Positions 45,604 through 57,600 of a stretch of 64,000 nt of DNA are shown here, in pieces. Both the position numbers and the translations under genes were made by a program. The stretch lies in assembly GCA_933207985.1 (NCBI GenBank), contig OW240920.1, forward strand, positions 149,513,826 through 149,577,825. The letters are read 5' to 3'. Source of the stretch: Pelobates cultripes. Its lineage: Eukaryota > Chordata > Amphibia > Anura > Pelobatidae. Positions within the stretch are counted from its first letter, which is position 1. Every line of letters begins with the position of its first letter. A model generated the notes under the pieces. The model made no database searches. It had not been told where the DNA came from and was given only the letters and a program-made list of their open reading frames with translations.

Positions 45604-48600
45604 GTGAGCCATCATTTATTGATCGCTGGCAGGATTTTGCTACTTGGTATAGATTGATTTAGATGGGAGCAGTACTCATTTAGTGAGTTCCTTTACTTTT
45701 TTAAAACCCGCTGTGTGCTTTCGTTAGAGAGTGTTGATACTTCTTTTATTCCCCTCACAGCAGCATTGTATTTGACTAGGAGAACACTTTTAGTTCGTAA
45801 TATTTAGGGTACTGTGTGTCTGTATTATTGGGGTGCTAGAGGGAATTCTGTCCTGGCTGCAATGGGAGCGCTCTGGATTTTTGGTTCTGATTTTCCATTG
45901 TTATTTTTTTTTTTTTTCCTTGTTCCATCACGTCTTCCACGCCATGTCTCTCTGTACCCCTGGGCATGTCCGCAGCCCTCCCTTCCCATTTCAAGCACCT
46001 GTTAACCTTGGCAGGCGGCTTCTTCTGTCTCTATCATTTCTTCCAGTTACAGATGATCTGGGTGGTCCTTCTCAGCCTGCTGTGTTATCTGGTGCTCTTC
46101 CTGTGCCGCCATTCCCAGCACCGGGGCGTCCTGCTGTCCGTTACTATCCTCATCTACCTTCTAATGGGGTAAGAACCCAAAATATACATCTTGAACCATC
46201 CTGACCCTCTGCCTGTATCAGAATATGTACACCCGGTACCGGTCTGACCCTCTGCCTGTATCAGAATATGTACAGCCGGTACCGGTCTGACCCTCTGCCT
46301 GTATCAGAATATGTACACCCGGTACCGGTCTGACCCTCTGCCTGTATCAGAATATGTACACCCAGTACCGGTCTGACCCTCTGCCTGTATCAGAATATGT
46401 ACACCCAGTACCGGTCTGACCCTCTGCCTGTATCAGAATATGTACACCCGGTACCGGTCTGACCCTCTGCCTGTATCAGAATATGTACACCCGGTACCGG
46501 TCTGACCCTCTGCCTGTATCAGAATATGTACACCGGTGACTCTGCCTGTATCAGAATGCCTGTAAGAATATGTACGGTACGGTCTGACCCTCTGCCTGTA
46601 TCAGAATATGTACACCCAGTACCGGTCTGACCCTCTGCCTGTATCAGAATATGTACACCCGGTACCGGTCTGACCCTCTGCCTGTATCAGAATATGTACA
46701 CCCGGTACCGGTCTGACCCTCTGCCTGTATCAGAATATGTACACCCGGTACCGGTCTGACCCTCTGCCTGTATCAGAATATGTACACCCGGTACCGGTCT
46801 GACCCTCTGCCTGTATCAGAATATGTACACCCAGTACCAGTCTGACCCTCTGCCTGTATCAGAATATGTACACCCAGTACCAGTCTGACCCTCTGCCTGT
46901 ATCAGAATATGTACACCCGGTACCGGTCTGACCCTCTGCCTGTATCAGAATATGTACACCCGGTACCGGTCTGACCCTCTGCCTGTATCAGAATATGTAC
47001 ACCCAGTACCGGTCTGACCCTCTGCCTGTATCAGAATATGTACACCCGGTACCGGTCTGACCCTCTGCCTGTATCAGGATATATACAGAATATGTTTTTT
47101 CTCATTCTCCATCACTGGCAATATTTAAGCGGTTTCTCCTGGCACTATATACCCGCAACCTGTGGTTTAATTAGTCTGTTTTGACCCACAGGGAGATGCA
47201 CATGGTGGATACCGTCAGTTGGCACAAGATGAGAGGTTAGTATATTTACAATCTTTCCATGTGCTTACCCTATCGTCCTCGCTTTGTATATATGGTGTCT
47301 CTGTTTACCTCTCCCCGTCACTCATTATCCTGTAACACACATCATTTTAACTCACTATATACTCTCCAGGCCCTGTGCACTCTCTTCTGGCCTTTCTCTG
47401 TCTATCTTCCCCTTTCTGGGCTGTCTAGACCTGTCTGTTCACGCTCTCCTGGGCTGTCTCTCTTCCATTTCCTGGGCTGTCTCTCTTCCCTTTCCTGGGC
47501 TGTCTAGACCTGTCTGTGCACGCTCACCTGAGCTGTCTCCTTTCCCTTTCCTCGGCTGCCTAGACCTGTCTGTGCACGCTCACCCGGTCAACTCTCTCCT
47601 GCGCAGTCTCTGTCTATATTCACTTTCCTCAGCTGTCTGTGCACTCTCTCCTTGGCTGTCTGTCTATTTTCCCTTCACTGGGCTGTCTCAGTGTGTATGT
47701 GCTCTCTCTCCTGGGCTGTCTGTTTTTTTTTGTTTGTTTTTTTCCTTTCCTGGGCTGTCTCTCTGTGTCCATGCACTGCACTCTCTCCTTGGCTGTCTCG
47801 GTCTTTCTGTGCATTCTTTTCTGGGTTATCTTCCTATTTTCCCTTTACTGGGCTATATCGCTCAGTCTGTGAACTCTTGTCTCTTTGGCTGTCTAGCTCT
47901 GTCTGTTTTCTTTCTCTCTCTCTCTCTCTTTGTCTTTGTCTTTGTCTTTGTCTTTGTCTTTGTCTTTGTCTTTGTCTTTGTCTTTGTCTTGGTGTGTCTG
48001 TGCACTCTCTCCTGGGTTGTCTCGGTGTGTCTGTGCACTCTCTCCTAGGTTGTCTCTCTCTTTAATTAGTTCATAATACTCTCTCGGTCTGTAAGGTGTC
48101 TGTACACTCTGTCCTGGGCTGTCTCGCTCTGTAATTAGTTAATACTCTCTCTCTTGGTCTGTAAGGTGTGTCTGTGCACTCTCTCCTGGGCTGTCTCACT
48201 CTGTAATTAGTTAATACTCTCTCTTGGTCTGTCTGTGCACTCTGTCCTGGGCTGTCTCGCTCTGTAATTAGTTAATACTCTCTCTTGGTCTGTCTGTGCA
48301 CTCTGTCCTGGGCTGTCTCGCTCTGTAATTAGTTCATACTCTCTCTCTTGGTCTGTAAGGTGTGTCTGTGCACTCTGTCCTGGGCTGTCTCGCTCTGTAA
48401 TTAGTTCATACTCTCTCTCTTGGTCTGTAAGGTGTGTCTGTGCACTCTCTCCTGGGCTGTCTCGCTCTGTAATTAGTTCATACTCTCTCTCTCGGTCTGT
48501 AAGGTGTGTCTGTGCTCTCTGTCCTGGGCTGTCTCGCTCTGTAATTAGTTAATACTCTCTCTCTCGGTCTGTAAGGTGTGTCTGTGCACTCTCTCCTGGG

Positions 48601-51600
48601 CTGTCTCGCTCTGTAATTAGTTCATACTCTCTCTCTTGGTCTGTAAGGTGTGTCTGTGCACTCTCTCCTGGGCTGTCTCGCTCTGTAATTAGTTCATACT
48701 CTCTCTCTTGGTCTGTAAGGTGTGTCTGTGCACTCTCTCCTGGGCTGTCTTGCTCTGTAGTTAGTTCATACTCTCTCTCTTGGTCTGTAAGGTGTGTCTG
48801 TGCACTCTCTCCTGGGCTGTCTCGCTCTGTAATTAGTTCATACTCTCTCTCTTGGTCTGTAAGGTGCGTCTGTGCACTCTCTCCTGGGCTGTCTCGCTCT
48901 GTAATTAGTTCATACTCTCTCTCTTGGTCTGTAAGGTGTGTCTGTGCACTCTCCTGGGCTGTCTCGCTCTGTAATTAGTTAATACTCTCTCTCGGTCTGT
49001 AAGGGTGCCCAGATGATTGTGCAGAAGCCGTGTCTTTTGGGGTTCGATGTGACCCGGTGTTGTTAATCTATCCATCTCCGTGGAGTTCATGGTTCACGTT
49101 TATTTTGTGGGCACCGTCATATTTGGTCCATGGATAAGTTTTACCAGTTACTCTCAGGCGGTGGGACAGCGTCCTGGTGAGTTTTGTGGGGTTTTTTTTT
49201 TGCAATTAAGATTTTTATTGTAGAGAAGCTGTCCAAATAGATAAACATTAAAGGAACACTTCTCATACCAAGTAAAACATACACTGTTTATTAGACACCC
49301 CAAATGAAAACGTACATTTATTTATTCATTTATAAAATATTTTACCAGGAAAGATACATTGAGATTGCATTTAAATTATGTGTTTCTCTTTCTGTGTATA
49401 TCTAAAAGCAGCTTGAAAAAGCTGCAGATGTCATCTCTGCAGCCTTTTCAATTCCTCCCCTTCTAACCCGACTCAGACTTTCTGTGTCTGTCCAATCACA
49501 GACTTTCCAATGCAGCTCAATGAGAAGTCTTTGTAAGGCAGGCAGGGACGATCCTACGCGGGTTCCTGATGTTCACAGTGCCCAGGCGCTCAGCAGAAAG
49601 AGGTGCATTGCGGCACTAGACCCTGCCCCCTTGCTTTAGGCTCCCCCCTCATGCTCGGCTCCACCACTTGTATTAGGCTCAACCCATCACACTCGGTGCC
49701 TGGGATCAGGAATCCCCACTCCCTGGCCCAAAGTAAGCCTTAGTGTTTTTTTTTTTCCTTCAGCCCTTAATCCCCTACTACTGCCCCAAGCCACCTACCT
49801 AAGCCCTTAACCTCCCACTCCTGCCCCCTAACTCCTCAATTACAGTCCCTATCCCCTCAATACTGTCCCAAGCCACCTACTACAGCCCCTAACTCCTCAA
49901 TTACAGCCCATATACCCCCACTATTGCCCCAAGCAATAAGTGTTTACTACAACCCCTAACCTTCCACTAATGCCCCAAGCCACCTACTACAGCCCCTAAC
50001 TCCTCAATTACAGCCACTGTGTCTCCTCCCGACTACAGCCCACATCCTGTGCCCCTCCCAATATTAGGCACTTATAAGCTATTTGGACACAAAGCTGGCA
50101 TTGTAGGAAGTGAGTGGCATGTGACCTGGTGAAGTTGAGGGGAAGGCGTTAACAATATAGACATGCCCACCTGGGAGCGCCAAAAATAATATTGCACCCA
50201 CGTGCCAGTGACTCTAAGATTGGCCCTGAAGGCAGGTGTCCTCTGGGCAATTGCTGCCTCTGGTTTATCTCCACTGAGATAACCAAACCAGGAAGTAACA
50301 GGACCGACGGTATGATTGACAGCCATGGGGGTGTAACAAGGTTCATTTATAAAGGGAAATATATATAGTGACAATCACAATCTCCAAATACAAAGAACTT
50401 CCCTTGAGCATGAGATCTACCCAGAAGATCTCTAATGCAAGTATTCCAAAATATGAGGGTAGTTCTGCTAAGGAAAACCAAAAAGGCACAACACTTTATA
50501 TAAATGCCACTTTGAAAATCATGTTCCAATTGCCACTCACTCTTTATAAGATAAATGAAGTCCAGGCAGTCAGGTTTGCTGCAGGAATGCAGGTTTATTG
50601 GAACAAAATGTTTCGGCCTACACAGAGGCCTTTATCAAGCTAATATATCCATAGCTTAATAAAGGCCTCTGTGTAAATAAACCTGCCTTCCTGCAGCAAT
50701 CCTGAGTGCCTGGACCTCATTTATTTTACCTACTAAACTGGGTTTTGCTAACTTTATTTTACTTGTTTTTCTTTTTAAGTGTAAACAGTATAATATTCAG
50801 CTCTAAACATTTTCATGAGAAATAATGAGGCGGATTAACTGGGGGGAAAGGATAGTTTAGGGGGGAGAAGAGAAAAGATGAGTGAGGAACATGGAGAGAG
50901 AGTTAGAGAAAAATAGGAAAAGCGCCCCAAAGGAACAGGAAAGAATGAGGAACCCTCTCCTCCAGATTACCGCAATCAAAGGACCCCAGATATTACAGAA
51001 TTGGGCCGAAGTGCCCTGTGTATAGACCATTATTTTATCCATTCTCACAATGTATTTAACTTTGTGCGAGATCTCAGAAGGAGTAAGACCTTCCAGTGTT
51101 TGGCAGTTCACAATCTAGTCACTGTGCATATGTAAAAAATCAGTTTACTGCCTGTAAGGAATAGGTCTCTAAGAGGGTAGAGGTGATGAACAAAGGCTGA
51201 CCAAGGATTAGGCTCCAAATTCTCTCAGGGCCACACCAATCTCGTCAGATATCTCCAAAGTCTAACAACCAGTGGACAGGCAGGGTCTGCTGAGTTTTGA
51301 TTGCGATTGAGAGGGAGATTGATAGCACCCTGCATCCATCCTATGCTCGTGTTACTCGGCACCTGCCCTGGGTCCTCCCTGTGCTCGTTTTACCCGGCAG
51401 CTCGCCCTGGGTCCACCCTGTGCTCTTTTTACCCGGCAGCTCGCCCTGGGTCCACCCTGTGCTCGTTTTACCCGGCAGCTCTGCCTGGGTCCACCCTGTG
51501 CCCGGTTTACCCGGAAGCTCTGCCTGGGTCCACCCTGTGCCCGGTTTACCCGGCAGCTCAGCCTGGGTCCACCCTGTACCCGGCAGCTCGGCCTTGGTCC

Positions 51601-54600
51601 ACCCTGTGCCCGTTTTACCCGGCAGCTCGGCCTTGGTCCACCCTGTGCCCGGTTTACCCGGCAGCTCGGCCTGGGTCCACCCTGTGCCCGGTTTACCCGG
51701 CAGCTCGGCCTGGGTCCACCCTGTGCCCGGTTTACCCGGCAGCTCGGCCTGGGTCCACCCTGTGCCCGTTTTACCCGGCAGCTCGGCCTGGGTCCACCCT
51801 GTGCCCGGTTTACCCGGCAGCTCGCCCTGGGTCCACCCTGTGCTCGGTTTACCCGGCAGCTCGCCCTGGGTCCACCCTGTGCTCGGTTTACCTGACAATT
51901 CAAAAACACTAGTTTAGGTGCCCCCTCTCTTGCCATGCACTGTGGTTTATGTAAGTTTGATTCAAGAAAGAAAACGCTGATGTTTGTGGTGGTGGGTGCC
52001 ATCTGTGGTTAGAACTTTTATATGTGTTTTGTTTTTCATTTGTTTTTGTCTGTTCATTTAGAGCCCACTAGACTCCCCATCCTATATATGTCTATGTGAT
52101 GCCTCTTCCTTTTTTCAAACAGAGTCTCTGCTGGTCCTGGAGAGTGTGCCGCAGTCTGCTGTTGTGTCTCGTTTGCCTTCTGATATCTACCTGCGTCTCT
52201 CCCTACCTTTTCCCGTACTTCATCCCATTGTATGGGGAGCGGCTGCTCAGAAAGTGAGTTATTCCTCGGCAAAATACTATTTAAAATTTTTCCTTTTGCC
52301 TTCCTTTCCACCTTTATCATTGTTACATAGGCTGAAAAGAGACATGTGTCCATCAAGTTCAGCCTTCCTCACTTTTGGTTTTTGCTGTTGGTCCAAAAAA
52401 TCCAGTCCAGCGCGTTCAATTTTGCAACAAACTAGGAAAATAATCCCCTCTTGACCCCAGAATGGCAGTCAGATTTATCCTTGGATCAAGAAGCATTTAC
52501 CCTACATTGAAAGATTACATAATTGAATATTCTGTTTTTGCAAATATGCATCTAGTAGCTGTTTGAACATCTGTACGGACTCTGACGTTTTTATTTAAAT
52601 GTCAGCCATCACCCTATGTTCACAAACCAAAGTTATGCCAAAACGTCGCACTTCACAACGGGTTGGAAACAGACATTGCAAAATACTCTCCTGAATAGCT
52701 TCCATGTTAAGCTTGCTCCCCGCCTGTGTGTCTCTCCCCGCGCCCCGCCTGTGTGTCTCTCCCCGCGCCCCGCCTGTGTGTCTCTCCCCGCGCCCCGCCT
52801 GTGTGTCTCTCCCCGCGCCCTGCCTGTGTGTCTCTCCCCGCGCCCCGCCTGTGTGTGTCTCCCATCCTTTCCTTCAGATCGTTTTGTTGTTTTTCAGTGA
52901 CAATGTCTCCTCTTTTTCCCTTTTCTTTCTTTGCTCTCCTGACCACTCCAGTAAGAAGCACAAAGCGAGGTACCTGCCTTACTGTATACTGTCTGTCTCT
53001 CTAAAACATCTCACACCATCAGCGCTGTATTTTTAACAAGGCATTTGCCTTGGGCGGCACTTTCAGGGGGACGGCAAAAAACACCGCCCCCCCCAAGCGC
53101 CCTGGCATGTGCCCTGTTAGCCTCTCTTGTGGGGGAGCCAAGAGCTGGACGGCTGGCCACCTCAGGGCCCCCCCAAGAGGCGTTCAAGCTTCTCACAATG
53201 TGGGCGGTGAGGGAGCACTGTCATCTGCGTGCTTCGCAGTTATGACGGGAGCCAGAATATAACATCATATTCCGGCTCCCGGCACAGCTGCAAGGCGCAT
53301 GAGGGAGCTGAGCAGGAAGAGCTCAGATGACCGTGCTCTCTCGCCGCCCGCAGTGGCTGATTGACCACCGGCCGGCCCGTTTACCTGTGCCTGTCTGCCA
53401 CCTGTGCCTTAATGCCTGCCCAGCAGCAGGAGCCAGCCCCAGGGAAGAATCCACTCCAGCTCTCCCAAAGGTAGGCTGGGTGGATGTAAATGAAAATTAA
53501 ATTACATATAAATTGGCGTGTTAAACAATGTGTTTGAGTTTGTAAGTATCTGGGTATCTGTCAGTGTGTCTGAGAGTGAATGTGTGTGTGTCTGTGAGAG
53601 TGTGTCTGTTAGTGAGTGTGTGTCTTTCAGTGTATGAGTGTTTGTGTGTGTCTGTTAGTTAAACTGTGTGTTGGTCTTAAACAGGAAAAGAGGCTGCCTG
53701 GGCAGGAAAGGGCAGAGCAAATTTAGATTGGGTGGGGGTGGTGGGTGTGGGTGGGGGGGGGTGGGGGGTGCCCAAGTTTACTCATGCCTAGGGCAGCACA
53801 AATTCAAAATACACCATTCTCTCTTTTTCGGACTTGTTCTAGGGATATCTATCTGTCAGTCTCTCTCTTTAAACGCTCTATTTCCATAATTACTGTCTGT
53901 CTTGCTTATACTCAACAGACTGCAAAAAAGAGACGATATGTGGGGATTAGAAACATGAATTTCTGCATCTGGCTCTTGCTCTCTGACTGTCTCTCTTTCT
54001 CAGACATTGTGTTTAACTGTCTATTTTATTCCTTGATATTTCCCTCACTGTCTCCTTTGCTTGTCTCGCCCTGCGGCAGAGGACCCGTAGTCTGGTGAGT
54101 GCTTGCGGTGCGCTATGGAGGAGGGGGTAATGGTAACTGGATGTTAATGTGTGAATTCTTGGAATTTTAAATTCTAGAACAAAATGGCTGAATTTAAATA
54201 TTCTCCAGCTTGCCTCTCAGTCCAGCTGTTTTTGGACTTTATTACAATTGTCATGCTAGTTAAAAACCCTGTGTGTTGTGAAAATGTCATTTTGTGCCCC
54301 AGTTGTGTGTTTCGGCCCGTGGGAGGATCACAGGTTTCTTGCACACGGGGTCCGGCCCTTTGACTTTCTTACAAATCGTAGCAAGCAATGTTTCTGCTCT
54401 AAAGTTGCATGCCTTTCAATTCTTGAGACAGGCTTAGTTGCTGAATGGAGATTTGGTGATATCGCTGTGTGTGTGTGTGTGTGTATATTTTTAGGTGCAT
54501 GGGAAACAAAAGACTTCTTTCCAGACAGCTTGTAATCCAGCCAAGCATTAGAGTGAATGAGGACTGGATTTCACATTGTGCAGACTGGACATGCCCCAGT

Positions 54601-57600
54601 AGTCTGGATACCAGTCCATTATTATTATTGATAATCAGCGTTTAGTGCAATATAATTATAAGGTGATTAACTGTGGACACTAGAGCCATATGTTTAATGC
54701 AGACTGGTTTTATTTATACATTTTATTAACAGTTAATTTTCCTTCATTTGAAAAACTGAATATTCGAGCTAAGCAGAGAATTATGCAGCAGTTATTTATT
54801 GAATTACCATTAGTGTGCATTATTATAAATACTCTGCTTTGCTCTCTCGCCCTGCAGGTGGCTCCGAGCCTATGAGAACGCCTCGTCTTTCCATTTCAGC
54901 AATTATTTTGTGGGATTTTTATCCGAAGTTACTGCTGTTTTATCCGGAGCCGGATATTCAGAGGAAAAGGATCATGTTGCGTGGTAGGGATGGGGAGTGT
55001 GAGTGGTAGGGGAGTGGTGGGGATGGGGAGTGTGAGTGGCAGGGATGGGTTGTAGAGGAGTGGCAGGGATGGGGAGTGTGAGTGGTAGGGAAGGCGAGTG
55101 GCGGGGATGGGTGGTAGAGGAGTGGTAGGAATGGGGAGTGGTGGGGATGGGTGGTAGGGGAGTGGTAGGGATGGGGAGTGTGAGTGGTAGGGAAGGGGAG
55201 TGGCGGGAAGGGGAGTGTGAGTGGTAGAGGAGTGGTTGGGATGGGGAGTGTGAGTGGTAGGGAAGGGGAGTGGCGGGATGGGAGGCAGGGAGTGGTAGGG
55301 ATGGGGTGTGTGTGGAGTGGTAGGGGAGGATGGATGGGAGCAAGGGAGTGGTAGGGAGCTGGCGGGATGGGAGTGGAGCAGGTTAGCATGAGTGATAGGG
55401 GAGCATGGAATGGGGTGTGTGTGGAGTGGTAGGGGGAGGGATGGAAGGGAGTGGTGGGATGGGGTGCGTGGAGTGGTAGGGGATGGGCGGGATGGGAAAT
55501 AGGAGTGTGAGTGGTAGGGAAGGGGAGTGGCGGAAATGGGGAGTGTGAGTGGTAGGTTAGTATGAGTGATAGGGGAGTGTTGGGAATGGGGTGTGTGAGT
55601 GGTAGGTTAGTATGAGTGATAGGGGAGTGTCGGGAATGGGGTGTGTGAGTGGTAGGGGAGTGGCCGGGATGGGGAGTGTAAGCTGTAAGGGAGTAGCGGG
55701 GATGGGGAATGGCAAGGATAGGGAGTGCGTGTGGTGGTGAGTAGTAGGGATAGGGAGTGTGAGGAGCGAGTATAATGAGTGCGACTGGCAGAGTGAGGGA
55801 GTGCGAGGGGGAATGTGGAGCGGTAAAATATATAATGAAACCTCACTGAGGAAGACTCACATCCAATCCATGGTGTCAATGTAACTTCCCATTTAAAGTC
55901 ATAGTGTATTACAGCAACATTTAACCATGATAAACCGTGACCAGACATGGATTTAACAATCTGTCTGAATAAGCCACTGCTTAGATACACAGTGCTGATA
56001 TCAGAGATTCCACCAACGCGCAATCAGTTATACTGTTATATTAGCAGACACCCTCCCCGATCGTACAAAACAGCCGCTCACATGGGGGGGCTGACAGACC
56101 ACCGTCATGGAGTACAATGCCCACATGTGCCTCCCTTGTTCAAAAATCATGTTTGGACTAATTAGAAGATTGTGCTTGTCCCTTTCTGAATGTAATAGAA
56201 TTGAGACTTGGGTAAGTGTTAGTGTCTCGTTGGGATAGGATACTGGAACTGCTCTATAATACAGAGTGCTGCTATAATACCGTGTGGTATATAGTGTTAC
56301 AGTATGCAATAATACAGTGTGATATATAGTGATACACAGTGCTATAATACAGTGTGATCCAGTATGCTATAATACAGTGTGATATTTCGTTTTACAGTAT
56401 GCTATAATACAATGTGATATATATAGTGATACACAGTGCTATAATACAGTGTGATCCAGTATGCTATAATACAGTGTGATATTTAGTTTTACAGTATGCT
56501 ATAATACAATGTGATATATATAGTGATACACAGTGCTATAATACAGTGTGCTATATAGTTACAGTATGCTATAATACAGTGTGGTATATAGTGATACACA
56601 GTGCTATAATACAGTGTGGTATATAGTGTTACAGTATGCTATAATACCGTGCGATCCAGTATGCTATATTACAGCCCGCTAGTTTACATTGGAGCTGGAC
56701 AGCCAGGCATCTCAAGTGTAGAATATCACACGTTGCAGAGCCTTTGATTAATCAAAGGATCAATCCATGTTGTAAACTGTCTTCACATTTAAATTGGCCA
56801 CTTTTGAAAATTTATTTTTGGAGTGTCTCAGAATATTGTATATTTTTCTGTAGAGGATCCTGAGATTGAAACCCCTGTTGTCTTGTATTGTAAACCCCAT
56901 GTGGAGTACTGGGCATAAAAGCAGTGTGTGGTCCAATAAACCTCAGTTGAGTTAAATGGTACTCCCAGATCTGTGTGTCGTCCGGTTACTGGGGAAAAGG
57001 GATGCCTGCTTGTTTTAAGGCTTCCAGAGTGGCTGAGGGAAGGAATTAGCAGGGGTAACTGGATGGGTTACCAGGGGTCCGCTACATGGGGGAAAACTCT
57101 GGTTTTCATTATACGTAGGTGAGGCGCACGGCACCGCTTCTGAGCAGATTAAGGCAGGCACCTGATGGTTTCAATAAATGTTTATTTAGGTTAGGGATGG
57201 AGAGGGCCATGAAGGGCCAGAGCAAGTTAAAGCAGCATACACTGCCTGCTGCCATGTGTAGTCTTGGGAATCAGAGCTGGGGGCATGGCCGATTTCTAAT
57301 CCTATCAAGGCAGGCATCTGATGATGGCATGGGAGGGTGCAGGGCACATGATGTCAAAGCAGTGCCTGCTGCTATTCTGAGGACCTGGAACGCCATGCTC
57401 AAGGCAGCAAGTATCTGACAGGAGGTATCCGGATATTAATGCAGAGCCTGCCGCCATTCTTGGACCGGGAACACCAGGCTTGGCACAAACAATTCAGCAA
57501 GTATTCAGATATTACCGCAGTGCCTGCCGCCATTCTGGTGACCCTGAAAGCCAGGCTCAGGACAAACAAGGAGGCAAGTATCTGCAAATTACAGCAGTGC

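Noticed and set aside
47284..48065. Frames of 137-254 codons rich in L, S and F that look like membrane proteins
   Set aside because: They are pyrimidine-rich low-complexity intron sequence between PORCN exons 3 and 4. The apparent hydrophobicity comes from CTN and TTY codons.
51297..52002. Collagen-like or proline-rich frames of about 200 codons on both strands
   Set aside because: A 39-bp stop-free array. Frames are open on both strands, and the region lies inside a PORCN intron.
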